A stretch of DNA of 64,000 bases from JACJYC01 sp964558465 (GCA_964558465.1 CAZLEF010000011.1:1-64000), one strand, 5' to 3'; positions 50,282 to 58,830 are shown, numbered from the stretch's first letter. Program-made: numbers and translations. Notes: generated by a model not told the origin, from the sequence alone.

Positions 50282-52801
50282 TCAGATCTTTACAATTTTA
50301 TGGACAACCTGCAACCTTCCGTCCTGGTCTGACAATACCATAAAATAAATCCCCTGGGGAAGGTACGCCAGGGACAAGCCGGCCAGTCCGTTCATAAAAC
50401 CGAGGCGCTCCTCAATGGCCAATTGGCCGTCTGGCCGGTAAAGTCTGGCATTCACCGTACCTGAAAAGGGGGAGAGGATATTGACTTCGTCCCTGGTCGG
50501 GTTGGGAAAGATCCGGACCGGCCCGGCGGCAGGATCTTTCACCGCCACCAAACCTTCGTCGACCATGCCGTTGCAGTTGTTGTCGAGGGTATCCAACACT
50601 TCGGTTGCGCCGGGGTAGATAGCCGGGTTGGTATCATCGCAGTCGAGGTCGTTGAGTGCAAATCCGGAGGGCGGTTCAACTGCGCAAGTGTCGACGAAGA
50701 CTGCGGCGTCGCCGAAGGAGTCGTTGTCGTTATCGGCAAAATAGGTATGGACAGAGAGCCCGTCGTCGATAAAGTCGTTGCAGTCGTTGTCCAACCCGTC
50801 GCAAAGTTCGGGCGCGCCGGGGTAGACGGATTCATCTTCGTCGTTGCAATCCTCATAACTGAAAAAGCCGTCCTCATCGTTATCGGCATAAAAATAGCTT
50901 TCGGCGAGGTTGAAGGCGTCGGTCCCGATCTGCTGGCCGATCATTCTGCCGGGGATATCGTCGGCAGGCGGGTGGATGCCGCCCCAGATCCGGGAAAGGC
51001 TGCATTGGTCGGAGGCGTCCTGGTAAGTCGCCCATTGCAGGGTCATATTCATGCTTGGCCCGTCTTCGAAAACCAGGTAGTTGTTTTGGGGCGCCGGGAA
51101 TTCACCCATGCCGCCGGGGAAAAATGGGTCGCCGGTCAATTGGGTAAGGACTACGGCAGCCGCCCGGGAATAGGTGGAATGCCCGGAAATATAACCAGCA
51201 AAAGGAGGGGTTACAAAAGTCGGCCGCTGGTACGGCCACCAGTTTTCAGCCAGTATCCAGTCTACACCCGCTACGTCGGTTTGCGGATTGTCCACATAGT
51301 CCGGCCCTCGCCATGCTTTCAATTTGATTTTGCCCAGGTGTTCGTTGGTTACCCCTGCCAGCGGGTCGCCGGCTTCCACCAACTCGATGTATCCGGGGAT
51401 CAGGGTGATCCCGCCCGGATGGTAGGAGGGCAGGTTGGGGTCAGAGCTTTGCCCCAACTCCGCCATAAACCGGATTGACGATACCGGCCGGGGAGAGTCA
51501 TACCATCCTTTGATGCCCCAGGCGGTGATGGCCACGTCATGCAGTGCGCCTGCCAGTGGAAAATAGGCCTTCACATCCCATTCCAGGTCCTCCAGAATGG
51601 GGCCTTTGCCATTAAATCTTTTGACGAACTGCGGGTGTTCGGTCACGTGATTCAGGATGGTAAACCAGTGGCCCGGGGGCGTTTCCGAATTGGGGCCGTC
51701 TGCCCAGAATTCGGCCAATACCCGGGTATAATCGCCGCGCGGCACCCATTGGGGGGTGTATGGCAGCCCGGTTTTGGGGTTCACCTCATACCCTTCGCCC
51801 GGATCGCCGCCGCCGAGAAGGTCATAAAAATCGTGGTAATCCTCCAAAGCGGTCGGATAATGCTGGATATTGCCGGAGGAGGCCGGGGAAATATCCCACA
51901 GGACGCTATCGGTGGGGTCGAGTTGGCCCGACCAGCACGAAACCAGGCAATAATTCCATTTATATTCTTCCGAAATGCCGCCGACTGCCGTGGTATCCAG
52001 GTAGGGAGGAGGGCCAGGGTCGTGGTACACCCAATAATCGAACCCGTCGCGGTTGTAGATCGTCCGGTCTTCGGGCTTGAGGGCAAACGGCGCCACCTGT
52101 CCCCATTCAGGGCTCAAAAAGGGCGGCGTATTGATGGGTATCACGTTCCCGTTCTGATCAATAAAAACGGCCAGGGTCAGCGGCTGCCACCGGTTGGGGT
52201 CTATCATGGAAGGGTTGCCGGGAAATGCCATGACCAGCGGCGGGTTGACCGGCTGATAATGCTGGTTGGCAAAAACTTCCTGCTCGTTGGAGCCATCCTG
52301 CAGTCCGAAGTTGATCACGCAATTTGCGATGTAATTGCCCAGCGCAGCCGGGTCTCCGCCTGCATAATCGAGGGAGGTCACCCCGGTGTCATAACCCAGA
52401 TTTGCCATCAGGTTGTCGAATGCGGCGTAAGAAATCGCCACCCCGGGCGAATTCTGGAAACGATGCCTCAACACCCGGTAAGCCGCGTAACTGATGGCTT
52501 CTTCGCGGGCCGCCTGCACATCCTCCGGCGCCGGAACTCCGGAAAAAGGGCATTCAAAACCGCTCACCGTTTTTCCAAGGAGAAAGGTCCTGGCGTTCGC
52601 ATCGTATGCCGCCCAGGCATCGTACATCGCCAGGGAAACGTGGAACAAGTTGCGCGCGTGAACCGTCGGCCGGGCAAAATCTTTCCGGATCGCGTTCAAC
52701 AAGGCTTCATTCCATTGGTGAGCCACTGATTCTTGTCCGTAAGAAACCGGAATACTGCCAAGGACCAAGAAGAGCCAAAGGGTAAATTTTTTCCTTTTCA
52801 T
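50282..52801 (-). CDS. Vanadium haloperoxidase/PAP2-type enzyme fused to MopE repeats and a T9SS domain
   Basis: An 839-residue secreted protein. After the signal peptide (to S-Y-G-Q), residues ~25-640 form a vanadium-dependent haloperoxidase/PAP2-like domain with the three vanadate-binding blocks: R-P-x5-R ('DSPRPVSSIRF'), S-G-H-S ('YISGHSTYSRAAAV') and G-x-H-x6-R-like 'GGIHPPADDIPGR'. Next are two MopE-type metal-binding repeats (~655-760; 'DNDEDGFFSYEDCNDED', 'LCDGLDNDCNDFIDDG'). A T9SS sorting domain (~765-839; 'VRIFPNPTRDEVNILSPF', 'LPQGIYFMVLSDQDG') completes the protein. It would act outside the cell, oxidising halides or hydrolysing phosphoesters. Confidence 0.88.
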   Translation of the reverse strand: MKRKKFTLWLFLVLGSIPVSYGQESVAHQWNEALLNAIRKDFARPTVHARNLFHVSLAMYDAWAAYDANARTFLLGKTVSGFECPFSGVPAPEDVQAAREEAISYAAYRVLRHRFQNSPGVAISYAAFDNLMANLGYDTGVTSLDYAGGDPAALGNYIANCVINFGLQDGSNEQEVFANQHYQPVNPPLVMAFPGNPSMIDPNRWQPLTLAVFIDQNGNVIPINTPPFLSPEWGQVAPFALKPEDRTIYNRDGFDYWVYHDPGPPPYLDTTAVGGISEEYKWNYCLVSCWSGQLDPTDSVLWDISPASSGNIQHYPTALEDYHDFYDLLGGGDPGEGYEVNPKTGLPYTPQWVPRGDYTRVLAEFWADGPNSETPPGHWFTILNHVTEHPQFVKRFNGKGPILEDLEWDVKAYFPLAGALHDVAITAWGIKGWYDSPRPVSSIRFMAELGQSSDPNLPSYHPGGITLIPGYIELVEAGDPLAGVTNEHLGKIKLKAWRGPDYVDNPQTDVAGVDWILAENWWPYQRPTFVTPPFAGYISGHSTYSRAAAVVLTQLTGDPFFPGGMGEFPAPQNNYLVFEDGPSMNMTLQWATYQDASDQCSLSRIWGGIHPPADDIPGRMIGQQIGTDAFNLAESYFYADNDEDGFFSYEDCNDEDESVYPGAPELCDGLDNDCNDFIDDGLSVHTYFADNDNDSFGDAAVFVDTCAVEPPSGFALNDLDCDDTNPAIYPGATEVLDTLDNNCNGMVDEGLVAVKDPAAGPVRIFPNPTRDEVNILSPFSGTVNARLYRPDGQLAIEERLGFMNGLAGLSLAYLPQGIYFMVLSDQDGRLQVVHKIVKI

Positions 52802-53008
52802 GATAAACGAGGTATGAGTTGAAATATGCAACTGGATGCATGAGTCACCCCAAATTTTACAACATTATAAATACGTAATTTTTTTTGCTCAAAAATTATT
52901 CGAAACTTGAAAGGATGGGTTCCCATCCTTTTGCGGCATGGATTTTTTACCACAAAAGTTTACCTGCCTAAACTTGGGCAAGGGTACAAAAGGAAACAAA
53001 AGGGTCGA

Positions 53009-53037
53009 ACAAAAAATTTACTTTGTAAATTTTTTGT
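53009..53037. repeat. Perfect hairpin, 13-bp arms
   Basis: ACAAAAAATTTAC and GTAAATTTTTTGT flank TTT. It lies in the gene-free stretch 52802-53206, which otherwise holds the two repeats listed next and no convincing gene. Confidence 0.7.
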
Positions 53038-53040
53038 CCT

Positions 53041-53095
53041 CTTTTCCCGCCTTGCGGGACAGGTCGTGTCTCTTTTCCCGCCTTGCGGGACAGGT
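53041..53095. repeat. Direct repeat, two 24-bp copies each with a hairpin
   Basis: The 24-bp unit at 53041-53064 recurs exactly at 53072-53095 (31-bp period). Each copy contains CCCGC-ctt-GCGGG. Confidence 0.9.
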
Positions 53096-53169
53096 AGTGG
53101 TTCAAATAAAAAAAATGTCCGTGTTTTTCGTGTTACAAAATTCGGGGTGACTCATGTATCTGCCATCCA

Positions 53170-53186
53170 CCACGCCACAGGCGTGG
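53170..53186. repeat. REP-like palindrome CCACGCC-aca-GGCGTGG
   Basis: Same arms and same loop as 2243-2259; 21 bp beyond the stop of the minus-strand pcrB gene. Confidence 0.85.
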
Positions 53187-53206
53187 CCAGTATCTGCCAT
53201 CCAGTA

Positions 53207-53953
53207 TCACCTCGCCACCCGCTTTACGCCGATAGCTTCGGCCATTTCCAGGATCAACTGCGGGGACCGTTCAACCGCATTGCCGACTACGATGACGTCA
53301 GCGCCGGCCTGGGCAGCCATTAACGCCTGCTCCGGCCGGCGGATCCCTCCACCCACCATAACGGGTGTATGTACAGCCAACCTGACCGCCTGGATCATCG
53401 CTTCCGAAACCGGATGCCTGGCCCCGCTTCCCGCATCCAGGTACATCAGTTTCAGACCCAGCATTTCACCGGCCATAGCGGTACATTGGGCGATATCGGG
53501 TTTATTGGCCGGTATGGGGAAGGTGTTGCTCATATACGTCACCGAAGTAGGAGCGCCGCCGTCGATCAGCATATACCCCGTCGACAGGATTTCCAGCCCG
53601 CTCTCCCGCAAATAGGGGGCGGCAATCACATGCTGGCCGATCAGCAGATCCGGGTTGCGGCCCGAGATCAGGGATAACAGCAAAATGGCTTCCGCCTCCC
53701 GGCTCACCTGCAAAACGTTACCCGGAAATAAGATCCTGGGAATGGAACTCAGCGCGCCCAGCGTGGCCAGGCAGGCTTCAAGGCGGTCCTGAAGCAATAA
53801 ACTCCCGCCGACAAAAAAGAAATCGACGCCGGCTTCGACCGACAGCGCAATCGTCCGCTCCAAACTTCCTTCCGGTTGTTTGTCCGGATCCAGGAGAACC
53901 GCCAGCTTTTTTTCACCCGCCAACCGGGCTTTGGCCAATGATGTAAGGATCAT
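53207..53953 (-). CDS. pcrB: Geranylgeranylglyceryl/heptaprenylglyceryl phosphate synthase family protein
   Basis: A 248-residue TIM-barrel prenyltransferase that joins a polyprenyl diphosphate to glycerol-1-phosphate. Motifs are 'LAVLLDPDKQ' (residues ~16-25), 'FFFVGGSLL', 'ILFPGNVLQVS', 'YLDAGSGARHPV' (glycerol phosphate site), 'VMVGGGIRRPEQA' and 'ADVIVVGNAVE'. Length and order match PcrB/GGGPS. Such enzymes occur widely in Bacteroidota although they make no archaeal lipids, so the product is probably a minor isoprenoid ether lipid. It is divergent from the metal-uptake operon and not obviously linked to it. Confidence 0.92.
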   Translation of the reverse strand: MILTSLAKARLAGEKKLAVLLDPDKQPEGSLERTIALSVEAGVDFFFVGGSLLLQDRLEACLATLGALSSIPRILFPGNVLQVSREAEAILLLSLISGRNPDLLIGQHVIAAPYLRESGLEILSTGYMLIDGGAPTSVTYMSNTFPIPANKPDIAQCTAMAGEMLGLKLMYLDAGSGARHPVSEAMIQAVRLAVHTPVMVGGGIRRPEQALMAAQAGADVIVVGNAVERSPQLILEMAEAIGVKRVAR

Positions 53954-54020
53954 GCTTTAGGCTTTATGGCCGAATCAGATAACAAAGATAATTATTTTAA
54001 TGAGTAGCGCGGGTCAGCAC

Positions 54021-54070
54021 AGTCCTGCAGTCCTGCAGTCCGCAGTCCGCAGTCGGTAGTCCTGCAGTGC
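54021..54070. repeat. 7/8-bp tandem repeat AGTCCTGC/AGTCCGC
   Basis: About six units in 50 bp, the minus-sense form of the GACTGCA family, between the divergent pcrB and metal ABC genes. It is the only heptamer array in the window not placed 3' of a gene. Confidence 0.88.
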
Positions 54071-54169
54071 CGGCTTTTGCATTTTACTACGCGCATGCCA
54101 GTAAGAAAGGCTTTTTTCGGCCCCGTTCAACATGAGCAAGTTTCAAATTAACCGGGCTTTGAAAAAAAA

Positions 54170-54185
54170 TTTAGCCTTATCTAAA
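54170..54185 (+). promoter_or_regulatory. Candidate DtxR/MntR operator TTTAG-CCTTAT-CTAAA
   Basis: A 16-bp inverted repeat with 5-bp arms, 20 bp upstream of the -7 box and 64 bp before the operon's first ATG. Its TTTAG...CTAAA form resembles DtxR-family boxes (TTAGG...CCTAA). The regulator gene is the last gene of this same operon. Confidence 0.55.
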
Positions 54186-54205
54186 AAAAATGAACAAAAA
54201 TACCT

Positions 54206-54213
54206 TATCTTTG
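54206..54213 (+). promoter_or_regulatory. Bacteroidota -7 box (TATCTTTG) of the metal-uptake operon
   Basis: An exact TAnnTTTG match 36 bp before the ATG at 54250. It lies downstream of an alternative ATG at 54190, which supports the later start. Confidence 0.6.
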
Positions 54214-54249
54214 TTTTCGAATATTATAAATGTCAAACAACCAAAAGAA

Positions 54250-55182
54250 ATGAAAACGATATTTGCATCAATCCCACTATTGATCCTGACCCAGTTATTT
54301 ACCGGCTGCGCCGACAAAGAAAAGGAAGAAACAACTGACCGGCAAGGGATTAAAACGCTGGTTTGCACCACCGGCATGATTGCGGATGCTGTTGCAAATA
54401 TTGCCGGCGACAAAGCCAATGTGATCAGCCTGATGGGCCCCGGCGTAGACCCCCATTTGTATAAAGCCACCCAGGGCGACCTGGAAAGACTGAGCAATGC
54501 CGACATTATTTTTTACAATGGCCTCCATCTGGAAGGCAAAATGGGTGAAATACTGGAGCGGCTGGGCCGTCTCAAAAAGGTAGTCGCCGTATCGGATGGC
54601 CTGGATCAATCCAGGCTGATCAATTCCACCAATTTTGCCGGAGCGCACGACCCCCATATCTGGTTTGATGTATCCCTCTGGAAGGAGACCATTCCCTTTA
54701 TTGCGGGCATTTTGAGCGAGATGGATCCCGGCAATGCGGCTTTTTACCGGAAAAATGCCGAAACCTATTCCGCCCGCCTGGACCAGCTCCACGAATGGGT
54801 CCGGCAAAAGATCAGTGAGATCCCGCGCGAACAAAGGGTGATGATCACCGCGCATGATGCTTTCGAGTATTTCGGGAAGGCCTACGAAATTGAAGTTCGC
54901 GGCCTGCAGGGTATTTCCACGGTTTCCGAGTATGGCCTGAAAGACATCACCGACCTGGTCAATTTCATCACGAGCCGGGGGATCAAGGCGATCTTTGTTG
55001 AAAGCTCCGTACCCAGAAAATCGCTGGAAGCCGTTGTAGAGGGTTGTAACAGCCGGGGCAATCATGTAGTAATCGGCGGGACCCTTTTTTCGGATGCCAT
55101 GGGGCAAGCCGGCGCCCCGGAAGGAACCTATACCGGCATGGTGGAAGCCAATGTGAATATGATCGTAAACGCTTTGAAATAA
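54250..55182 (+). CDS. Metal ABC transporter substrate-binding lipoprotein (Mn/Zn)
   Basis: A 310-residue periplasmic lipoprotein (lipobox L-F-T-G-C, Cys20) of the TroA/ZnuA/MntA cluster. Likely metal ligands are His in 'GPGVDPHLYKAT', His in 'GAHDPHIWFDV', Glu near 'VESSVP' and an Asp near the end. There is no His-rich loop, which favours Mn (or Fe) over high-affinity zinc uptake. A long connecting helix ('FYRKNAETYSARLDQLHEWVRQKI') is typical. It is the first gene of a five-gene operon: binding protein, ATPase, two permeases, regulator. Confidence 0.92.
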   Translation: MKTIFASIPLLILTQLFTGCADKEKEETTDRQGIKTLVCTTGMIADAVANIAGDKANVISLMGPGVDPHLYKATQGDLERLSNADIIFYNGLHLEGKMGEILERLGRLKKVVAVSDGLDQSRLINSTNFAGAHDPHIWFDVSLWKETIPFIAGILSEMDPGNAAFYRKNAETYSARLDQLHEWVRQKISEIPREQRVMITAHDAFEYFGKAYEIEVRGLQGISTVSEYGLKDITDLVNFITSRGIKAIFVESSVPRKSLEAVVEGCNSRGNHVVIGGTLFSDAMGQAGAPEGTYTGMVEANVNMIVNALK

Positions 55183-55187
55183 AACTT

Positions 55188-55979
55188 ATGGAACCGGCAA
55201 TTGAAGTACACAACCTGACCGTGACCTACAACCGGCGTCCGGTACTTTGGGACATCGACTTTACCCTGCCCGCCGGGCAATTGATCGGGGTGATCGGCCC
55301 CAATGGCAGCGGGAAAACCACCCTTCTGAAAAGCATCATGGGGTTGGTGCAGCCCAGCGGAGGATATGTCAAAATATTCGACCGGCCCCTCGGGGAGGCC
55401 CGCGCCCGCATCAGCTATGTGCCGCAGCGGGAATCGGTTGACTGGGACTTCCCCATCAGCGTCCGGGAGGTGGTGCAAATGGGGCGTTACCGCCGCTCCA
55501 ACCTCCTGCGGCCGCTCAACAAATCCGACCGCCACATCGCGGCGGAAGCATTGGCAAAGGTCGGAATGTCAGAGTTTGCCGGCCGCCAGATCTCCCAACT
55601 TTCCGGCGGCCAGCAGCAGCGCGTGTTCATCGCCCGCTCGCTGGCGCAACAAGCCGATCTTTACCTGATGGACGAGCCTTTCGCCGGTGTGGACGCCGCT
55701 TCGGAAAGCGCGATCCTCACCCTGCTGGCTGAAATGAAAGACCAGGGCAAAACGGTTTTGATCGTCCACCACGACCTGCAGACCGTCCACCAGTTTTTCG
55801 ACTGGGTGGTGCTGTTGAACACCCGGATGGTGGCCTCGGGCCCCGTGGCGGAGGTATTCACCCAGGAGCGCCTGCAGGAGGCTTACGGCGGCCAGTTGAA
55901 CATCCTTTCAAGGGTAGTTGACCTGGTGCAGGACCGGGATTTTCCGGTCAGGGAACAACCATTCAAAGAAAAATTATGA
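55188..55979 (+). CDS. Metal ABC transporter ATP-binding protein
   Basis: A 263-residue ATPase: Walker A 'GPNGSGKTT' (~38-46), 'YVPQRESVDWDFPISVREVVQMG' as Q-loop and following helix, signature 'LSGGQQQRVFIARSL', Walker B 'LYLMDEPFAG', and His in 'LIVHHDLQTV'. The 'ESVDWDFP' sequence is typical of Mn/Zn-type (MntB/TroB) ATPases. It starts 6 bp after the binding protein and ends in an ATGA overlap with the first permease. Confidence 0.95.
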   Translation: MEPAIEVHNLTVTYNRRPVLWDIDFTLPAGQLIGVIGPNGSGKTTLLKSIMGLVQPSGGYVKIFDRPLGEARARISYVPQRESVDWDFPISVREVVQMGRYRRSNLLRPLNKSDRHIAAEALAKVGMSEFAGRQISQLSGGQQQRVFIARSLAQQADLYLMDEPFAGVDAASESAILTLLAEMKDQGKTVLIVHHDLQTVHQFFDWVVLLNTRMVASGPVAEVFTQERLQEAYGGQLNILSRVVDLVQDRDFPVREQPFKEKL

Positions 55980-57268
55980 GCGGATTTCCTGTTTTTTCCG
56001 ACGCCAATGTCATGATGGTCACCCTGGGGTCCATTCTGTTGGGCGCCAGCGCGGCCATCGTGGGATGTTTCACCTTTCTGCGTAAGCGGGCGCTGGTGGG
56101 CGACGCCATAGCCCATTCCATCTTGCCGGGCATCTGCATTGCGTTCATGGTCAGCGGGCAGAAAGAACCCTGGGTCCTGATGACCGGGGCCGTAATTGCC
56201 GGCTGGGCATCCTTGATATCGATGGATTTTATCGTCAACCAATCCCGGATCAAACCCGATACGGCCATCGGCCTGGTGCTCAGTGTTTTTTTTGGTTTGG
56301 GGGTATTGCTGCTGACGGCCATACAACATTCAGGGGAAGCTAACCAGGCCGGGCTCGACAAATTCCTGTTCGGGAAAGCCGCGTCCATGTCCCGCCAGGA
56401 CGTCTTGTTTTTTGGGGCTATCGCGCTGGGGCTTTTGGTGGTGGTGGCCTTGTTGTTCAAGTCCTTCAAACTGGTGTCTTTCGACCCCGACTTCGGCCGG
56501 GTATCCGGATTGCCGGTCAAGGCCCTGGAATTCATCCTGGCCACCATGACGGTGCTGGCTGTGGCCGCAGGCATTCAGGCAGTCGGCGTAGTGTTAATGG
56601 CGGCGTTGCTGATCACACCGGCGGCGGCAGCCCGTTTCTGGACCAACGGCATCCGGACGATGATCGGGCTGGCGGTTCTTTTTGGCGCGCTTTCGGGGCT
56701 GTTTGGTTCATGGGTGTCTTATCAGGCGCCTTCGATGCCTACAGGGCCCTGGATCGTGGTCTTTTTATCGGCAGTCGCTATCGGATCCGTCTTATTTGCA
56801 CCGCGATACGGCATCCTGGCGCGGGTGCTCCTCGGCCGTTCGAACAAACGCAAGATGCTGCGGGAGAATATCCTGAAAACGATCTACGCTTTGGGCGAAG
56901 CGGACGGCCAGTGGCTGGCCGCCCGGGCCATTGAAACCATCAACCGGAAACGCGAATTTCCGGCAGATCTGCTCAAACAAGGGCTTTTCCGCCTGAAGCG
57001 GGCCGGTTGGGCTGTTCAGCCCGATCCGCTGACCTGGGCGCTGACCAGCGAAGGGCTGGAAGAAAGCAAAAGGGTCGTTCGCCTGCACCGGCTCTGGGAA
57101 TTGTACCTCACCCGCCGCCTGCACCTGGCTGCCGACCATGTACACAACACGGCGGAAGCGATCGAACACCTGATCACTCCGGAACTGGAACAGCAACTAC
57201 TGGAAGAACTGGATAACCCGCAAAGGGATCCGCATGATAGTTTAATCCCTTACAAACAACCCTCATGA
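55976..57268 (+). CDS. Metal ABC transporter permease fused to a DtxR-like domain
   Basis: A 430-residue protein. Residues 1-285 form a TroC/MntC-type permease with about eight TMs ('LGSILLGASAAIVGCFTFLRKRALVGDAIAHSILPGICIAFM', 'GIQAVGVVLMAALLITPAAAARFW'). Residues ~290-430 are cytosolic and resemble a DtxR/MntR repressor: a winged-helix part ('RENILKTIYALGEADGQWLAARAIE', 'LFRLKRAGWAV') and the dimerisation/metal part ('RLHRLWELYLTRRLHLAADHVHNTAEAIEHLI', then 'QRDPHDSLIP'). The latter aligns with the regulator two genes downstream, including the H/E positions that bind metal. It overlaps both neighbours by ATGA. The fusion may let cytosolic metal gate transport directly. Confidence 0.9.
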   Translation: MSGFPVFSDANVMMVTLGSILLGASAAIVGCFTFLRKRALVGDAIAHSILPGICIAFMVSGQKEPWVLMTGAVIAGWASLISMDFIVNQSRIKPDTAIGLVLSVFFGLGVLLLTAIQHSGEANQAGLDKFLFGKAASMSRQDVLFFGAIALGLLVVVALLFKSFKLVSFDPDFGRVSGLPVKALEFILATMTVLAVAAGIQAVGVVLMAALLITPAAAARFWTNGIRTMIGLAVLFGALSGLFGSWVSYQAPSMPTGPWIVVFLSAVAIGSVLFAPRYGILARVLLGRSNKRKMLRENILKTIYALGEADGQWLAARAIETINRKREFPADLLKQGLFRLKRAGWAVQPDPLTWALTSEGLEESKRVVRLHRLWELYLTRRLHLAADHVHNTAEAIEHLITPELEQQLLEELDNPQRDPHDSLIPYKQPS

Positions 57269-58146
57269 GTGCTTTCTGGATCATCCTGACCGGCGCCCTG
57301 GTAGCCGCCAGTTGCGGTTTGCTCGGCGCGTTTCTCATCCTTCGCAAAATGGCGATGGTCGGCGACGCCATTTCCCATGCCGTGCTGCCGGGGATCGTGT
57401 TGGCATACCTTATTTCCGAATCCAGGGAAACCCTTCCGATGCTGATCGGCGCAGCCGCGCTGGGTGTCCTCGCCACCTTCCTGATCGAGCTTTTTTACCG
57501 CAATGCGCGCATGCAATCGGATGCGGCCATCGGCATCACCTTTACCTTGCTTTTTGCCATCGGGGTCATTCTGATCTCGGCTTTTGCAGGGCAGGTGGAC
57601 CTCGACCAGGACTGTGTTCTGTACGGAGAGATCGCCTATACCCCCTTTGATGTCTGGATCACCGGATCGGGTATCAACCTGGGTCCCCGGCCCATATGGA
57701 TTTTGGGCGGCAATTTTCTGTTGATCCTTCTTCTGGTCTTTTGGGGTTACAAGGGTTTGCAGATTACGACTTTCAACCCGGAGTACGCCAGGGCCATCGG
57801 CCTGTCGACTGCATTCTGGCATTACCTGCTCATGTGCGCCGTATCCCTGACCACGGTGGTTTCCTTCGAGTCGGTGGGCGCTATTCTGGTAGTGGCGTTC
57901 CTGATCGCCCCGCCGGCAACGGCTTATTTACTCACCGACCGGCTCCGAACCCTGCTTTGGCTGAGCGTTTTGCTGGGATGCACAGCGGCCACCGGCGGGT
58001 ATTTTCTGGCGGCGGCCATGGACGGCTCCATTGCGGGCGCGATCTCTGTTGTCGCAGGTTTGCAGTTTGCCGCAGCCTTGTTTTTTTCTCCGACGCAGGG
58101 ATATTTCATCCGGTGGCGGCGCCCCATCTTTACACCTCTTCAATAA
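57265..58146 (+). CDS. Metal ABC transporter permease (second)
   Basis: A 293-residue TroD/MntD-type permease with about eight TMs: 'LVAASCGLLGAFLILRKMAMVGDAISHAVLPGIVLAYLI', 'AAIGITFTLLFAIGVILISAF', 'VSFESVGAILVVAFLIAPPATAYLL'. It lacks the cytosolic C-terminal domain of its partner. Between them is a larger 'YGEIAYTPFDVWITGSGINLGPRP' loop, usual in the MntD group. It pairs with the fused permease to form the channel. Confidence 0.93.
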   Translation: MSAFWIILTGALVAASCGLLGAFLILRKMAMVGDAISHAVLPGIVLAYLISESRETLPMLIGAAALGVLATFLIELFYRNARMQSDAAIGITFTLLFAIGVILISAFAGQVDLDQDCVLYGEIAYTPFDVWITGSGINLGPRPIWILGGNFLLILLLVFWGYKGLQITTFNPEYARAIGLSTAFWHYLLMCAVSLTTVVSFESVGAILVVAFLIAPPATAYLLTDRLRTLLWLSVLLGCTAATGGYFLAAAMDGSIAGAISVVAGLQFAAALFFSPTQGYFIRWRRPIFTPLQ

Positions 58147-58152
58147 AAAACC

Positions 58153-58830
58153 ATGGCGACCATCATAGAAGAAAATTACATCAAGGCCGTTCTCAAACTC
58201 GCGCTGGAATCTGACGGCGCCGTCAGCACTTCGGCCCTGGCGTCCGAACTGGACGTGCAGGCCGCTTCTGTGACGGACATGATCAAAAAGCTGTCGGCCA
58301 AAAAGCTCATCGATTATGAACGCTACCAGGGTGTCCGGCTGACGGAAAAGGGCCGGTTGCTGGCCATCCATATCGTCCGCAAACACCGGATCTGGGAGGT
58401 GTTTCTATTTGAAAAGCTGGGTTTCGACTGGAGCGAGGTCCACGATGTAGCCGAACAGTTGGAACACGTGGAATCCGAAATCCTGATCGACCGCCTGGAC
58501 GCCTTCCTGGGCTACCCCCAAAAAGACCCGCACGGTTTTCCGATTCCGGACAAAAGCGGGAATATACCTGTAATGGAACAGCAGTTGCTCAGTTCACTGA
58601 AACCCGGCCAGCAGGGGCTCATCGCCGGTGTGAAAGACGACTCCAGTCACCTGCTGCAGTTTCTCGACCGGCAGCAACTGGTTCTGGGTGTTCAATTTCT
58701 GGTTGCGGAGGTTTTTGATTTTGACGACTCGGTCATTCTGGAAGTGGGAGAACGGCGGATTCCGCTGTCCCGGAAGGTGGCGGATCATCTGTTTGTCACC
58801 GTACTCAATGGCCCGTCGCCGGTGCACTGA
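58153..58830 (+). CDS. DtxR/MntR-family metal-dependent regulator
   Basis: A 225-residue repressor. The winged helix is at ~5-65 ('IKAVLKLALESDGAVSTSALASELDVQAASVTDMIKKLSAKKLIDYERYQGVRLTEKG') and the metal/dimer domain at ~70-140 ('IVRKHRIWEVFLFEKLGFDWSEVHDVAEQLEHVES...DPHGFPIP'). A C-terminal FeoA/SH3-like domain (~150-225) follows. It begins 6 bp after the second permease and would repress the operon when metal is sufficient, through the inverted repeat at 54170. Its stop codon directly abuts the stop of the convergent lipoprotein gene. Confidence 0.93.
   Translation: MATIIEENYIKAVLKLALESDGAVSTSALASELDVQAASVTDMIKKLSAKKLIDYERYQGVRLTEKGRLLAIHIVRKHRIWEVFLFEKLGFDWSEVHDVAEQLEHVESEILIDRLDAFLGYPQKDPHGFPIPDKSGNIPVMEQQLLSSLKPGQQGLIAGVKDDSSHLLQFLDRQQLVLGVQFLVAEVFDFDDSVILEVGERRIPLSRKVADHLFVTVLNGPSPVH

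Noticed and set aside
51539..52729. Long plus-strand open frame (about 396 codons) opposite the haloperoxidase gene
   Set aside because: It has no recognisable domain and lies wholly antisense to a gene with clear motifs; GC-rich codon bias on the real strand leaves the antisense frame free of stops.
52907..53323. Plus-strand open frame over the gene-free stretch before pcrB
   Set aside because: It crosses hairpins, direct repeats and the 3' end of pcrB on the other strand; no protein-like pattern.
54190..54249. Upstream ATG at 54190 as start of the metal-binding lipoprotein
   Set aside because: It lies upstream of the -7 box and would put 20 polar residues before the signal peptide; 54250 gives a clean lipobox at Cys20.
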